The notes beneath the pieces were generated by a model, which was not told the DNA's origin, did not search any database, and worked only from the letters and a program-made list of their open reading frames with translations. A stretch of 64,000 bases of DNA from Virgifigura deserti. Its GTDB lineage: Bacteria > Pseudomonadota > Alphaproteobacteria > Dongiales > Dongiaceae. Positions 12,708 through 20,608 of the stretch are shown piece by piece. Position 1 is the stretch's first letter, and each line of letters begins with the position of its first letter. Made by a program: the position numbers and the translations under genes. The stretch covers positions 62,001 to 126,000 of the forward strand of contig QOZR01000012.1 in the NCBI GenBank assembly GCA_003576685.1, in the 5' to 3' direction.

Positions 12708-14304
12708 GCGCCGGGACTCGCGCGCCGGTCATGAGCAGGCCGATCTCGGTTTCGGCTCCCTTTCGGTTATCGACGATCCCGCGCAACTCTCCGCGGTCCA
12801 TCACGGCGATCCGGTGACAGGTTTCCATCAACTCGTCCAACTCCGTCGAGATGACAATGACGACCGCATTGTCGGCACCGGCCCCGCGTCGAATACGATC
12901 TCGCGCCAGCTTCGTGCTCTGGATGTCGAGCCCATATGTCGGCTTGTTGAAGATGACGAGCTTCGCATCCGGCGACAGCTCCCGCGCAAGCAGGACCTTT
13001 TGGATGTTGCCGCCGGAAAGCTTGGCGATCGGCGTGTGCTCGGACGGCGTGCGCACGTCATAAGCCTCGATCTGCGTGCGTGCATGTCCGTGGATCACGC
13101 CCCACCGGGTGATGCCGTTTCGCCAGAATGGCGGCTTTCCCGTCTCCTTGAGAACCAGATTGACCGAGACTGAATGGGTTCCTGCCGTGCCCTCGTCGAG
13201 ACGTTCGTCCGTGATGTAGCGAACGCCGTGCGCCCGCCGGGCTGGCACCCCCATCCTGGTCACGTCTTTCTGGTTCAGCATGACCGTGCCGCCGGACACC
13301 GGCCGCTGTCCCGACAGCACCTCGGCCAGATGCTTCTGGCCGTTGCCGTCGACGCCCGCAACGCCGAAGATTTCACCGGGCCAGACATCGAAGCTGACAT
13401 GATTCAGGGCGCATTCGCCGAACTGGCCGGTAGTCGAAACATCATGCAGGGCAAGGGCGGGCGAACCGGACCGGTCGACCGGCTTCAAGCCGTCATGATC
13501 AAGAGCCGTACCGACCAGGGCCGCTTCGGCGCCTTTCGACAGATCGTTGCGGCCGAACATCATGGTGATGACCTCGTCGATCACCTGCTTCTCCGTCATC
13601 TTCCCCAGGCGCTCCTTCGGCAGCTCGCCGACGACATGTCCCAGCCGGAGCACCGAGATGTGATCGGCCAGTTCATAGGCCTCGCGCAGCTTATGCGTGA
13701 TGAAGATGACCGCGACCCCGTGATCCCGCAGCCGGCGCACCACCGCCGACAGTTCCTTGACCCCATCGGGCGTCAGCATCGAGGTCGGCTCATCCAGGAT
13801 CAGGGCCCGCTCGCCATGCCACAGGGCACGCATGATCTCGACCTGCTGCTGCTCACCAAGCGAGAGGCGACCGACCAGGGCATCGGGGTCCAGTTGCACG
13901 GACAGAAGCTTGCTCAACTCCCTGAAGCGGGGAAGAACGCTTTCCGGGTCGCAGCGGCGCCACCAGGGGGAGCCGAGCATGAGATTTTCCAGAATGGTCA
14001 GGCTGGGGATCAAAAGCACATGCTGATAGACCGTGCCGATTCCCAGCTTGAGCGCATCGCGAGGCGACGACAGCCGAACGGTCGCCCCGCCGACGGCAAT
14101 CGTTCCCTCGTCGGGTTGCTGCATGCCGGCAATGATGCTTATGAGGGTGGATTTTCCGGCGCCGTTCTCCCCCAGCAAGGCATGGATTTCGCCGTGACGG
14201 AAGGTCAATGAAACGCGATCGTTAGCAAGGACGCCGGGAAACCGCTTGGTAACGTCCGACAAGGAAATCGCAATGCCGTTCGGACCTGCGGTAGACGCAT
14301 CCAT
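12700..14304 (-). CDS. BMP-type ABC importer ATPase with two nucleotide-binding domains
   Basis: A 534-residue tandem ABC ATPase of the simple-sugar/nucleoside type. The first domain is canonical: Walker A GENGAGKST at 45-53, a signature-like LSLGEQQQ, and Walker B with catalytic glutamate LILDEPT. The second domain has the family's degenerate Walker A (GVDGNGQKHL) and an intact LSGGN signature, but Walker B reads VIFNKPTYGLD, lacking both the usual aspartate and glutamate. Only the first site is therefore likely to hydrolyse ATP efficiently. Some degeneracy is normal in this family; the N-K pair looks further decayed than usual. It sits 150 nt downstream of the binding-protein gene, with hairpins between them. 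Confidence 0.9.
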   Translation of the reverse strand: MDASTAGPNGIAISLSDVTKRFPGVLANDRVSLTFRHGEIHALLGENGAGKSTLISIIAGMQQPDEGTIAVGGATVRLSSPRDALKLGIGTVYQHVLLIPSLTILENLMLGSPWWRRCDPESVLPRFRELSKLLSVQLDPDALVGRLSLGEQQQVEIMRALWHGERALILDEPTSMLTPDGVKELSAVVRRLRDHGVAVIFITHKLREAYELADHISVLRLGHVVGELPKERLGKMTEKQVIDEVITMMFGRNDLSKGAEAALVGTALDHDGLKPVDRSGSPALALHDVSTTGQFGECALNHVSFDVWPGEIFGVAGVDGNGQKHLAEVLSGQRPVSGGTVMLNQKDVTRMGVPARRAHGVRYITDERLDEGTAGTHSVSVNLVLKETGKPPFWRNGITRWGVIHGHARTQIEAYDVRTPSEHTPIAKLSGGNIQKVLLARELSPDAKLVIFNKPTYGLDIQSTKLARDRIRRGAGADNAVVIVISTELDELMETCHRIAVMDRGELRGIVDNRKGAETEIGLLMTGARVPAHA

Positions 14305-14348
14305 CCGCGCACTCCGTTGTCTGGGGTAATCGATAATCTAGGGCAGCA

Positions 14349-14443
14349 ACGGGCCTACAGGCCCGACGTGGCGGCGACTCCATCATGGAGAGATGGCCGC
14401 CACGCCGGGGGCGCCGGGCGGCCGCGAAAACAGACGCGGCCGC
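14349..14443 (-). repeat. Tandem hairpins between binding-protein and ATPase genes
   Basis: Three inverted repeats fill this 150-nt intercistronic gap. The first is GGGCC-TACA-GGCCC starting near 14351. The second is CGTGGCGGC (14367-14375) with GCCGCCACG (14396-14404), enclosing a smaller TCCAT-C-ATGGA. The third is GCGGCCGCG (14418-14426) with CGCGGCCGC (14435-14443) around an 8-nt loop. All arms are perfect. In ABC import operons such structures after the binding-protein gene often stabilise its mRNA or reduce read-through to the membrane subunits, and that is the likely role here. Confidence 0.65.
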
Positions 14444-14454
14444 GTTGACTTCTT

Positions 14455-15498
14455 CTACTCCTGCGACTCCACCGATGTCATCAGGCTGCGAACCTCCTGG
14501 GCATCGCTAATGCGGTCGACCTTCGTCTTCCCGGAGACAATGTCATCGCGGATCGCCATCACGCTGTCCCAGACTTCCGCCGGAATATGATCGGTCTTGA
14601 GAATACGGACCGAATCGTCGGCCAGCTGGATCTTGTAGCCGACGGTCCCGAACTTGTCCGCCTTCAGATCCTCGACCATCGCACTGTAGACCGGGACAAG
14701 GTCCCAGACCACGGACGACAGAAGATGCCCCTGATCGAGTTCCGACTTGTCACCGATGACATCGATGAACCACGCCTTGCCGCCATCGACGGCCTTCGTC
14801 GTTTCCACGGCCTGGATCATGCCGAAGCTCGAACCGTTGCCCTGGCCGAAGATGATATCCGCGCCGGCCGCGATCACCGACTCGGTGACGCGGCGACCGC
14901 CGGCGGCATCGCCGTAGGCAGCCGGGCCGATGACCGCGTAAATGATCTTCACGTCAGGATCCTGGGCCCGAACGCCGAGCGCGAAGCCGGCCGACTGGCT
15001 GTTCCAGGACGGCGGCTCACCCGAAACGACGATGCCGACCGTGCCGGTGCGCGTCATCCGCGCCGCCATGATGCCCGCAAGGTACGAGCCTTCATGGCCG
15101 GACAGCGTGTAATCGGCGACGAGGCCGGGCTTCATATCGTCCGGAAGGTCCACGATCGCGACGGGAACGCCCGTCTCGGCCGCAATCTCCGGTGCCGCTG
15201 TATTGTAGCCGCTGGCATGGGCAATCATCAGGTCCGCCCCGTCCTCGGCAATCTCGCGCAGTGCCGGCCGCACATCGCCATAGCCGAGGCCTTCGGCCGG
15301 GATCAGCTCCAGCCCATACTTCTCGGCGACCTCCCGCGCGGCATCGACGCCCTGCTGGTTCCAACCATAGTCCGTCCCCTGCTCGGGCGTAAGGATGGCA
15401 ATGGTTTCGACCTCGGCCGCACCTGCCGACCATGCCACGCATGTCCCAAGCACCAGGCCAGAGACCAATGTTCCAAACTTAGTCCTCGAACGAGTCAC
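14455..15498 (-). CDS. BMP-family substrate-binding protein of the ABC importer
   Basis: A 347-residue periplasmic binding protein (Bmp/PnrA-like). A basic N-terminus and hydrophobic core end in SAGAAE, a good signal peptidase I site, followed by the BMP-family opening TIAILTPEQGTDYGWNQQG. Further family stretches are LGYGDVRPALREIAEDGADLMIAHASGY and ADIIFGQGNGSSFGM. I chose the GTG start at 15498: it has GAGGAGG five bases upstream and gives a normal signal peptide, whereas the open frame extending to 15717 would add an implausible leader. It captures the ligand for the two permeases and ATPase downstream. The ligand is probably a B6 vitamer, judged only by context. Confidence 0.9.
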   Translation of the reverse strand: MTRSRTKFGTLVSGLVLGTCVAWSAGAAEVETIAILTPEQGTDYGWNQQGVDAAREVAEKYGLELIPAEGLGYGDVRPALREIAEDGADLMIAHASGYNTAAPEIAAETGVPVAIVDLPDDMKPGLVADYTLSGHEGSYLAGIMAARMTRTGTVGIVVSGEPPSWNSQSAGFALGVRAQDPDVKIIYAVIGPAAYGDAAGGRRVTESVIAAGADIIFGQGNGSSFGMIQAVETTKAVDGGKAWFIDVIGDKSELDQGHLLSSVVWDLVPVYSAMVEDLKADKFGTVGYKIQLADDSVRILKTDHIPAEVWDSVMAIRDDIVSGKTKVDRISDAQEVRSLMTSVESQE

Positions 15499-16196
15499 CC
15501 TTGCCTCCTCAATTTCTTCGCTGCCGAAGGACGGAACCTGCAGCACCGCTAGAACCATGTCCCATCGGCGCAATATTGGTTCCCAAAACTTAACGACCCC
15601 TTTTACTGGGCTACGCGGCGATCCTTCGCACAAGAGCAGAGAACACGCCTCCCCACTGCACCGTGCATATTGTCCCCTAGACGTAACGCTCACAACATTA
15701 AGATGACACCAATTCAAGATGTTTTGTCAACGCTCCGCAGGAGTGAGAACCACTTCCTCCGAAGAGCGAACCATTAAGGCGAACGATGAACCACCACATG
15801 GCAAATCATCCACCAGGCCATCTCCCGATGGCCCGCGCCTCTCACGCTCCCTCCGGCAACAGCCCCCGCAATCGACTGATTCCCATAGGAGGCTTTGTAC
15901 TTACGACGCCTCATGTCGCGTAACGACTCATCTCTCTTCTGTTGAGAAAAGGGAACAAATCATCTATTTTTCGGATCTGTATAGGAACCATAACCTCTTG
16001 ATCGGGTTTCATGAGATACCTTTCCGGCAAGAGCTGCGCCAAGCGTGTCAACCAGACCAAGGTAGCAGATGGGTGCACGGCCGTCACGGCTCCGACCAAT
16101 GACGGCCAACGGGCCGCAGCGCCGGGACGACAGTATGGCTGGAGTGGATTGGCTTGCTAAGTATGTGACGGATTTTCTAGGTACGGTGTAGGAAAA
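15499..16196. promoter_or_regulatory. Divergent regulatory region between importer operon and GntR gene
   Basis: No gene is supported in these 698 bases; the short frames present lack ribosome sites and family features. It is visibly less GC-rich than its surroundings and lies between the divergent binding-protein (minus) and GntR-type regulator (plus) genes. Candidate elements are a perfect TTGACA on the minus strand (15725-15730) without a clear matching -10, a TGCAC-C-GTGCA inverted repeat (15657-15667), and TTGT-N4-ACGA (15895-15906), which loosely resembles GntR/FadR-type half-sites. Which of these the regulator binds cannot be decided from one copy. Confidence 0.45.
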
Positions 16197-16964
16197 ATGG
16201 ACCGCTATCAGAGTACTTTGGAGAAGCTTCGGCATATGCTTGAGGGCTGGTCCCGCGACAATGGGGGACGATTGCCGGCCGAGCGCGAGCTTGCGGATCA
16301 ACTCGGCGTCGGTCGCCGCGTCCTGAGGCGTGCGCTCGGCGCCCTTGAAGCGGACGGGCTGATCTCTCGCCGCCAGGGAAGCGGCACCTTTGTCGCGAAT
16401 CGCCGGGAACCTCCGATCGCGAGTCGGTCCGAAACGGCCGACGAGGTGGCGCCGCGCAGCACGGTCATCGCGCATCCGAACGTCAATTGGCTGACGCAGC
16501 GCGGGACGCCGATGGAGTTGGTCGAGCTGCGCCTCAACATCGAGCCGATCATGGCGCGTCTCGCGGCCTTGCGCTCTTCCCAGATAGATGTGGAAAGCTT
16601 GCGGGCGCTCGCGCGAGAAAGCCGCGATGCCAGGAACCATGAAGACTACCAGGCCGCCGATTTGGCGTTTCACAGAAAAATCGCCGAACTGTCGCGAAAT
16701 TCGCTGCTTCTGATTCTATTCGACTCGCTGTGCGGCGCATTGCGGGACGAGGCGATGAGGCGCTTCGGCGAGAACGGTCACTGCTTCAAGCGCCAGGCGG
16801 ACCATGTCCGGTTTCACGAGTCGATCGCCGAGGCGGTAGCCCAGCGGGATCCCGAACTGGCGGAACGACTGATGCAGGACCACCTTGCCGACGTGCATCA
16901 AAGCCTGTTCGTGACGGCAATGCCCGCCGGATATCGCCAGTGGCGCGAAGCGCAGGCCGGGTAA
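16197..16964 (+). CDS. GntR-family (FadR/FCD subfamily) transcriptional regulator
   Basis: A 255-residue DNA-binding regulator. Residues 10-70 form a winged helix-turn-helix with the GntR features GGRLPAERELADQLGVGRRVLRRAL and ISRRQGSGTFV. The C-terminal half is an alpha-helical FCD domain with histidine-bearing segments (DLAFHRKIA, RFHESIAEA and a DHLADVH near the end), which in this subfamily bind a metal and a carboxylated ligand. It is the only plus-strand gene inside the B6 island, divergent from the importer operon and convergent with the 4-pyridoxate dehydrogenase gene. It is the obvious candidate regulator of the island, with a pyridine carboxylate intermediate as plausible inducer. 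A GTAGGA motif precedes the ATG closely. Confidence 0.9.
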   Translation: MDRYQSTLEKLRHMLEGWSRDNGGRLPAERELADQLGVGRRVLRRALGALEADGLISRRQGSGTFVANRREPPIASRSETADEVAPRSTVIAHPNVNWLTQRGTPMELVELRLNIEPIMARLAALRSSQIDVESLRALARESRDARNHEDYQAADLAFHRKIAELSRNSLLLILFDSLCGALRDEAMRRFGENGHCFKRQADHVRFHESIAEAVAQRDPELAERLMQDHLADVHQSLFVTAMPAGYRQWREAQAG

Positions 16965-17031
16965 GGACCCAGCTAACGCCCAGCTAGCGCCCCCGGGCAT
17001 ACGTCACCGCCGCCCCGGGTCAGCTCCTGCG

Positions 17032-18693
17032 TCAGGCGGCGGCGACGGCTCCGCGAAACCGTGCGTCGGGCGCCAGGGTCGGCCGCCCAAGGATAAGGTC
17101 GGATGCCCGCTCGGCGATCATCACGATCGGCGCGTTGATGTTGCCGCTGGTCAGGTCCGGCATCACCGCGGCGTCAACCACACGAAGCCCCGAGGTTCCC
17201 CGGACCCGAAGCTGCGGATCGACCACCGCCAGCGGATCCGCTTCCAGGCCCATCCGACATGTTCCGAGAGGGTGGTGAACGGTAATCGACGTCGACCGGA
17301 TGTAAGCGTCGACCTCCGCCGCGGAACTTGCGTTCGATCCGGGAGCGATTTCCTTGGCGATATAGGGCCGCATCGAGGGCCGGGCAGCGACATCGCGGGC
17401 GATCTCCACGCCCCGCCTCACGACCTGCCAGTCGGAGTCCGTGGACAGGAAGTTCTGACGGATGATCGCGGGCGACAGCGGATTGCCATTGGCCAGCTCC
17501 ACCACACCCCGGCTTTCGGGCCGCAGCATGACGATGCGGCAGGCGAAGCCATCCTTGAACGGCTCCTTGAACGGCTTGAAATAGGGCCAGGCATTGAGCG
17601 GCGCAGCCGTCAGAAGCAGTTGGAGATCGGGCCGCTCCAGCCCATCGCGGCTCTTCAGGAATGCCGTGATTCCGCCGGGAACATCCGCGGCGCCGCCCTT
17701 GCCGAACAGATGCGCCTTGATCATCTCCTGCCCGATCCGGTCGAACCGCATCATGCGATGGAACGGGCCGGGCTCCTTCCGTTCGTACATCAGGATCACC
17801 GAGACATGGTCCTGCAGGTTCTTGCCGACCCCCGGGACCTCGGCCCGCACCGGGATGCCGTGCCGTGCCAGTTCCGCCGGGTCGCCCACGCCGGATAGCA
17901 TGAGAAGCTGCGGCGAATTGATCACGCCGCCGGACAGAATGACCTCACGATCCGCACGGACGCGGAACTTCTTTCCGTCTTGCAGATACTCGATTCCGAC
18001 CGCCCGCTCACCCTCGAACAGGATGCGCGTCACATGGGCCTTGACGCGAATCTCCAGATTATCGCGCGCCAGCGCGGGCCGAAGATAGGCGGTGGCCCCG
18101 CTGCTGCGGCGGCCGTTGCGAATGGTCATCTGCAGGCGGCCGAAGCCCTCCTGCCGCTCTCCGTTATAGTCGTCCGTCCAGCCATGGCCCGCATCCATAC
18201 CAGCCTGGGCGAAAGCGTCTACCAGCGAGTCCTGGTACCGGCAGAACTGTGTGCCGAGCGGGCCGGCGCCGCCCCGAAAGGCATCCGCCCCTTCCGCCCA
18301 GGTTTCCTGCTTGCGGAAGTAAGGAAGCGCGTGGGCATAGGACCATTCATCGAGGCCCTTGGCCGCCCACCCGTCGAAGTCGCCGCGGTTGCCCCGTACA
18401 TAGGCCATCGCATTGACCGATGACGAGCCGCCGACGATCTTGCCGCGCGCGCATTCGACACGGCGTCCGCCGACATTGTCTTCCGGTTCGCAGAAATACA
18501 TCCAGTCGTGCAACCGCTTCTGGAGGATCTTGCCCCAGCCCAGTGGAATATGGATCAACGGATCGCGGTCCCAGCCGCCGGCCTCTAGCACGAGAACCTT
18601 GGCGTTCGGATCTTCCGAGAGCCTGTTGGCCAACGTACAGCCGGCAGACCCCGCGCCGACCACGATGTAGTCGTAACTGCTGTGCCTCGTCAT
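17032..18693 (-). CDS. GMC-family flavoprotein, probable 4-pyridoxate dehydrogenase
   Basis: A 553-residue GMC oxidoreductase with the FAD motif GAGSAG at 13-18, the signature [19 protein letters not shown] near residue 85, and the C-terminal active-site segment [13 protein letters not shown]. It differs clearly from the other GMC enzyme in the window (probable pyridoxine oxidase), so two different alcohol substrates are expected. In M. loti the oxidation of 4-pyridoxate to 5-formyl-3-hydroxy-2-methylpyridine-4-carboxylate is done by a GMC-family dehydrogenase. With PLDH upstream on the same strand and the FHMPC dehydrogenase further up, this is the best assignment. Family membership is certain; the substrate is inferred from context. 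It could otherwise be a choline-dehydrogenase-like enzyme. Confidence 0.82.
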   Translation of the reverse strand: MTRHSSYDYIVVGAGSAGCTLANRLSEDPNAKVLVLEAGGWDRDPLIHIPLGWGKILQKRLHDWMYFCEPEDNVGGRRVECARGKIVGGSSSVNAMAYVRGNRGDFDGWAAKGLDEWSYAHALPYFRKQETWAEGADAFRGGAGPLGTQFCRYQDSLVDAFAQAGMDAGHGWTDDYNGERQEGFGRLQMTIRNGRRSSGATAYLRPALARDNLEIRVKAHVTRILFEGERAVGIEYLQDGKKFRVRADREVILSGGVINSPQLLMLSGVGDPAELARHGIPVRAEVPGVGKNLQDHVSVILMYERKEPGPFHRMMRFDRIGQEMIKAHLFGKGGAADVPGGITAFLKSRDGLERPDLQLLLTAAPLNAWPYFKPFKEPFKDGFACRIVMLRPESRGVVELANGNPLSPAIIRQNFLSTDSDWQVVRRGVEIARDVAARPSMRPYIAKEIAPGSNASSAAEVDAYIRSTSITVHHPLGTCRMGLEADPLAVVDPQLRVRGTSGLRVVDAAVMPDLTSGNINAPIVMIAERASDLILGRPTLAPDARFRGAVAAA

Positions 18694-18719
18694 CGGGCGT
18701 TCCTACAGATTTCACTAGA

Positions 18720-18793
18720 GGGCGATTCTCGGATCAGGCACTCGCCTGAACCATTTATCGCCCGAACGAGAGGCGCCTGCCACGGCGCCTCTC
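18720..18793 (-). repeat. Two strong hairpins between PLDH and 4-pyridoxate dehydrogenase genes
   Basis: The 111-nt gap holds two structures. One is GAGAGGCGCC (18768-18777) with GGCGCCTCTC (18784-18793), a perfect 10-bp stem with a 6-nt loop. The other is a nested pair: outer GGGCGAT (18720-18726) with ATCGCCC (18757-18763) and inner TCAGGC (18734-18739) with GCCTGA (18744-18749). No U-run follows on the transcribed strand. They could separate expression of the upstream TRAP/PLDH genes from the dehydrogenase, as a partial terminator or a processing and stability element. Confidence 0.6.
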
Positions 18794-18804
18794 TCCGTCC
18801 GGTA

Positions 18805-19545
18805 TCAAACGCGGACCATTCCGGCGTTCGCGTTCAGCGCCTGGCCGGTGATCCAATGTGCTTCCTCGGATGCCAGGAAGGCGATGGCCGGCACGATATC
18901 CGAGGGCGTGCCGCGACCCTTGATCGCCTGCAGCATGTTGACGATCTCGAAGCTGTCCTTGTGCCCAGTCTCCTGAACGCCTTCGGTGTCGGTCAGGCCG
19001 GGGCAGACGCAATTGACGGTGATCCGGTCGGCACCGAGTTCCGTCGCCAGCGCGCGGGAGAAGGTCAGCACGCCGCCCTTCGAGGCGACGTAATGCGCCA
19101 TGTTCGGCGTGCCGGCGAAGATGGAGTCGGAAGCAATGTTCACGATCCTGCCGTACCCACCCTTGCGCATCGCGTCCGACGAGGCGCGGCACATTAGGTA
19201 GAGACCGTCCAGATTGACCCGCATGACCCGACGCCACTCCTCGAAGGTCAGTTCCGACCAGGGAACGAACGGTACGATGCCGGCCCCGTTGATCAGGACG
19301 TCGATCTTGCCGCAGCGCTTCAGGACCGTTTCGTGAAGCGCCGCAACGGACTCCGGATCGCCGATGTCGCATTGAACGGCGAAGGCCGAGCCACCTGCGG
19401 CTGTGGCCTTCGCCTTCGCACCTTCCCCGTTGACGTCGACGAAAGCCACGGTCCCGCCTTCGTCCGACAGCCGCTTCGCAGCTGCGGCGCCAATCCCCTG
19501 GGCGGCTCCCGTGACGATGGCCACACGGCCGGTAAATCTATTCAT
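18805..19545 (-). CDS. Pyridoxal 4-dehydrogenase (short-chain dehydrogenase family)
   Basis: A 246-residue SDR enzyme that oxidises pyridoxal, as its hemiacetal, with NAD to 4-pyridoxolactone. The cofactor motif TGAAQGIG is at 12-19, NGAG near 86-89, and the catalytic Y152-x3-K156 in HYVASKGG follows a serine near 139-141. Resemblance to the M. loti pyridoxal 4-dehydrogenase, as I remember it, includes GAGIVPFVPW, FAGTPNMA.YVA.KGGV, RALATELG and the ending WITGQ.LN..AGMVR. The ATG at 19545 has AAGGAGA in place; an upstream in-frame ATG at 19584 does not. The product feeds the lactonase encoded elsewhere in the island. It follows dctP by 22 nt, so it is probably cotranscribed with the TRAP genes. 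Confidence 0.9.
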   Translation of the reverse strand: MNRFTGRVAIVTGAAQGIGAAAAKRLSDEGGTVAFVDVNGEGAKAKATAAGGSAFAVQCDIGDPESVAALHETVLKRCGKIDVLINGAGIVPFVPWSELTFEEWRRVMRVNLDGLYLMCRASSDAMRKGGYGRIVNIASDSIFAGTPNMAHYVASKGGVLTFSRALATELGADRITVNCVCPGLTDTEGVQETGHKDSFEIVNMLQAIKGRGTPSDIVPAIAFLASEEAHWITGQALNANAGMVRV

Positions 19546-19567
19546 GTCCGTCTCCTTGCTATGCAGA

Positions 19568-20596
19568 TTATCGCTTCCCCTCAACGACCGTGGTGAGCAA
19601 CTCGTACTCTTCGGCGATTTCAGCGTCCTCAGTGAGGATCTGCTCCCCGATCTCCCGGAAGACCGACATCATCCGCTCCCGGTCCTCATCGCTCAGCTTC
19701 AGGATCTCCCCGCCATTCTCGACCCACTTCGCATTCGACCGCTCCACATTGTCGATGCCCCATTGAAGGACGGCCTCCTCCGCCGCGCGGCCGGATTCGA
19801 TGATCGCCTTGCGGACATCCTCCGGCTGGGACTGGAACCAGGTTTCATTCACGACATTCACCGAGACGATCTGCGAGAACGACAGGTCCGTCACATATTT
19901 CGCGACGTCGTAGTAGCGGAAAGCCGTCAGGATCGGCATCCCGGCGAGCATGCCGTCGATGTTGCCGGATTGCAGCGCCGGCACCACCTCGGTCAGCGGC
20001 AGGGGAAGCGGGTTCGCGCCGATCGCCTTCAGGGGCTCCATCTGCAGGGGCGACGCGAAGGTGCGGATTTTCATGCCGGCCAGATCATCCAGCTTTGGCG
20101 CCGGTTCCTTGGTCAGCACGAGAAACGGGCTGTTGAAGATGACGCCGATAACGCGAAGGTCGCTATCCAGCGCCAAGGTCTCCAGGTGGTCGCGATAGTC
20201 GGGGTCGTGAATCACCCGGCCCACATGTTCCGGCGAGTCGAAGAGTCCCGGCGCGTCCAGAACCTGGAACGCCGGATCAGTCCCGACCAGGAACGAGGTC
20301 GGCGAGATGAAGGATTCGATCGTGCCGAACAGAACCCCCTCCACCATGCGCGGAATGGCACCCAGCTGACTGGCCGGATAAATCTCCACCGTCACCTTGT
20401 CGCCGGCGCGACTTTCCAGCTCTCGGGCGAAGGTCTTCTGCCATTCGTGCTGAACGTCATTGATTGTCGCGCTGGCCAGCTTCATGACGGTCTGAGCCTC
20501 GGCCCGGTCCGCCGGATAGCCCAGCAGCATCGTCAGCGACAGCGCGGTACAAATCGCGGCGCCTTTCCAACAGCGGAAGCGAGAAGACATGGACAT
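19568..20596 (-). CDS. dctP: TRAP transporter substrate-binding protein, DctP family
   Basis: A 342-residue periplasmic solute-binding protein. Residues 1-34 are a signal peptide with hydrophobic core ALSLTMLLGY ending ADRAEA. The mature part shows DctP-family features: the opening KLASATIND.QHEW, a central AGMKIRTF whose arginine normally pairs with the ligand carboxylate, and the stretch EVVPALQSGNIDGM. It delivers an organic acid to the DctQM membrane complex encoded directly upstream. Because it sits between PLDH and FHMPC dehydrogenase genes, I infer that the ligand is a pyridine carboxylate such as 4-pyridoxate. AAGGAAAGG precedes the ATG. Confidence 0.9.
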   Translation of the reverse strand: MSMSSRFRCWKGAAICTALSLTMLLGYPADRAEAQTVMKLASATINDVQHEWQKTFARELESRAGDKVTVEIYPASQLGAIPRMVEGVLFGTIESFISPTSFLVGTDPAFQVLDAPGLFDSPEHVGRVIHDPDYRDHLETLALDSDLRVIGVIFNSPFLVLTKEPAPKLDDLAGMKIRTFASPLQMEPLKAIGANPLPLPLTEVVPALQSGNIDGMLAGMPILTAFRYYDVAKYVTDLSFSQIVSVNVVNETWFQSQPEDVRKAIIESGRAAEEAVLQWGIDNVERSNAKWVENGGEILKLSDEDRERMMSVFREIGEQILTEDAEIAEEYELLTTVVEGKR

Positions 20597-20608
20597 CGTC
20601 CTTTCCTT

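Noticed and set aside
10692-15498. Reading the ABC importer simply as a nucleoside transporter
   Set aside because: Family membership alone suggests it, but no nucleoside catabolic genes are near; the B6 context is stronger, though this is not proven.
15719-16102. 127-codon plus-strand frame in the regulatory gap
   Set aside because: Unusual composition, no ribosome site and position in a divergent control region.
16965-17031. CCCGGG repeats between the GntR and GMC genes as a terminator
   Set aside because: The arms are self-palindromic and only 6 bp with a long loop, and no U-run follows; too weak to call.
17032-18693. Reading this GMC enzyme as choline dehydrogenase in a betaine pathway
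   Set aside because: No betaine-aldehyde dehydrogenase or BetI is nearby; all neighbours point to B6 catabolism.
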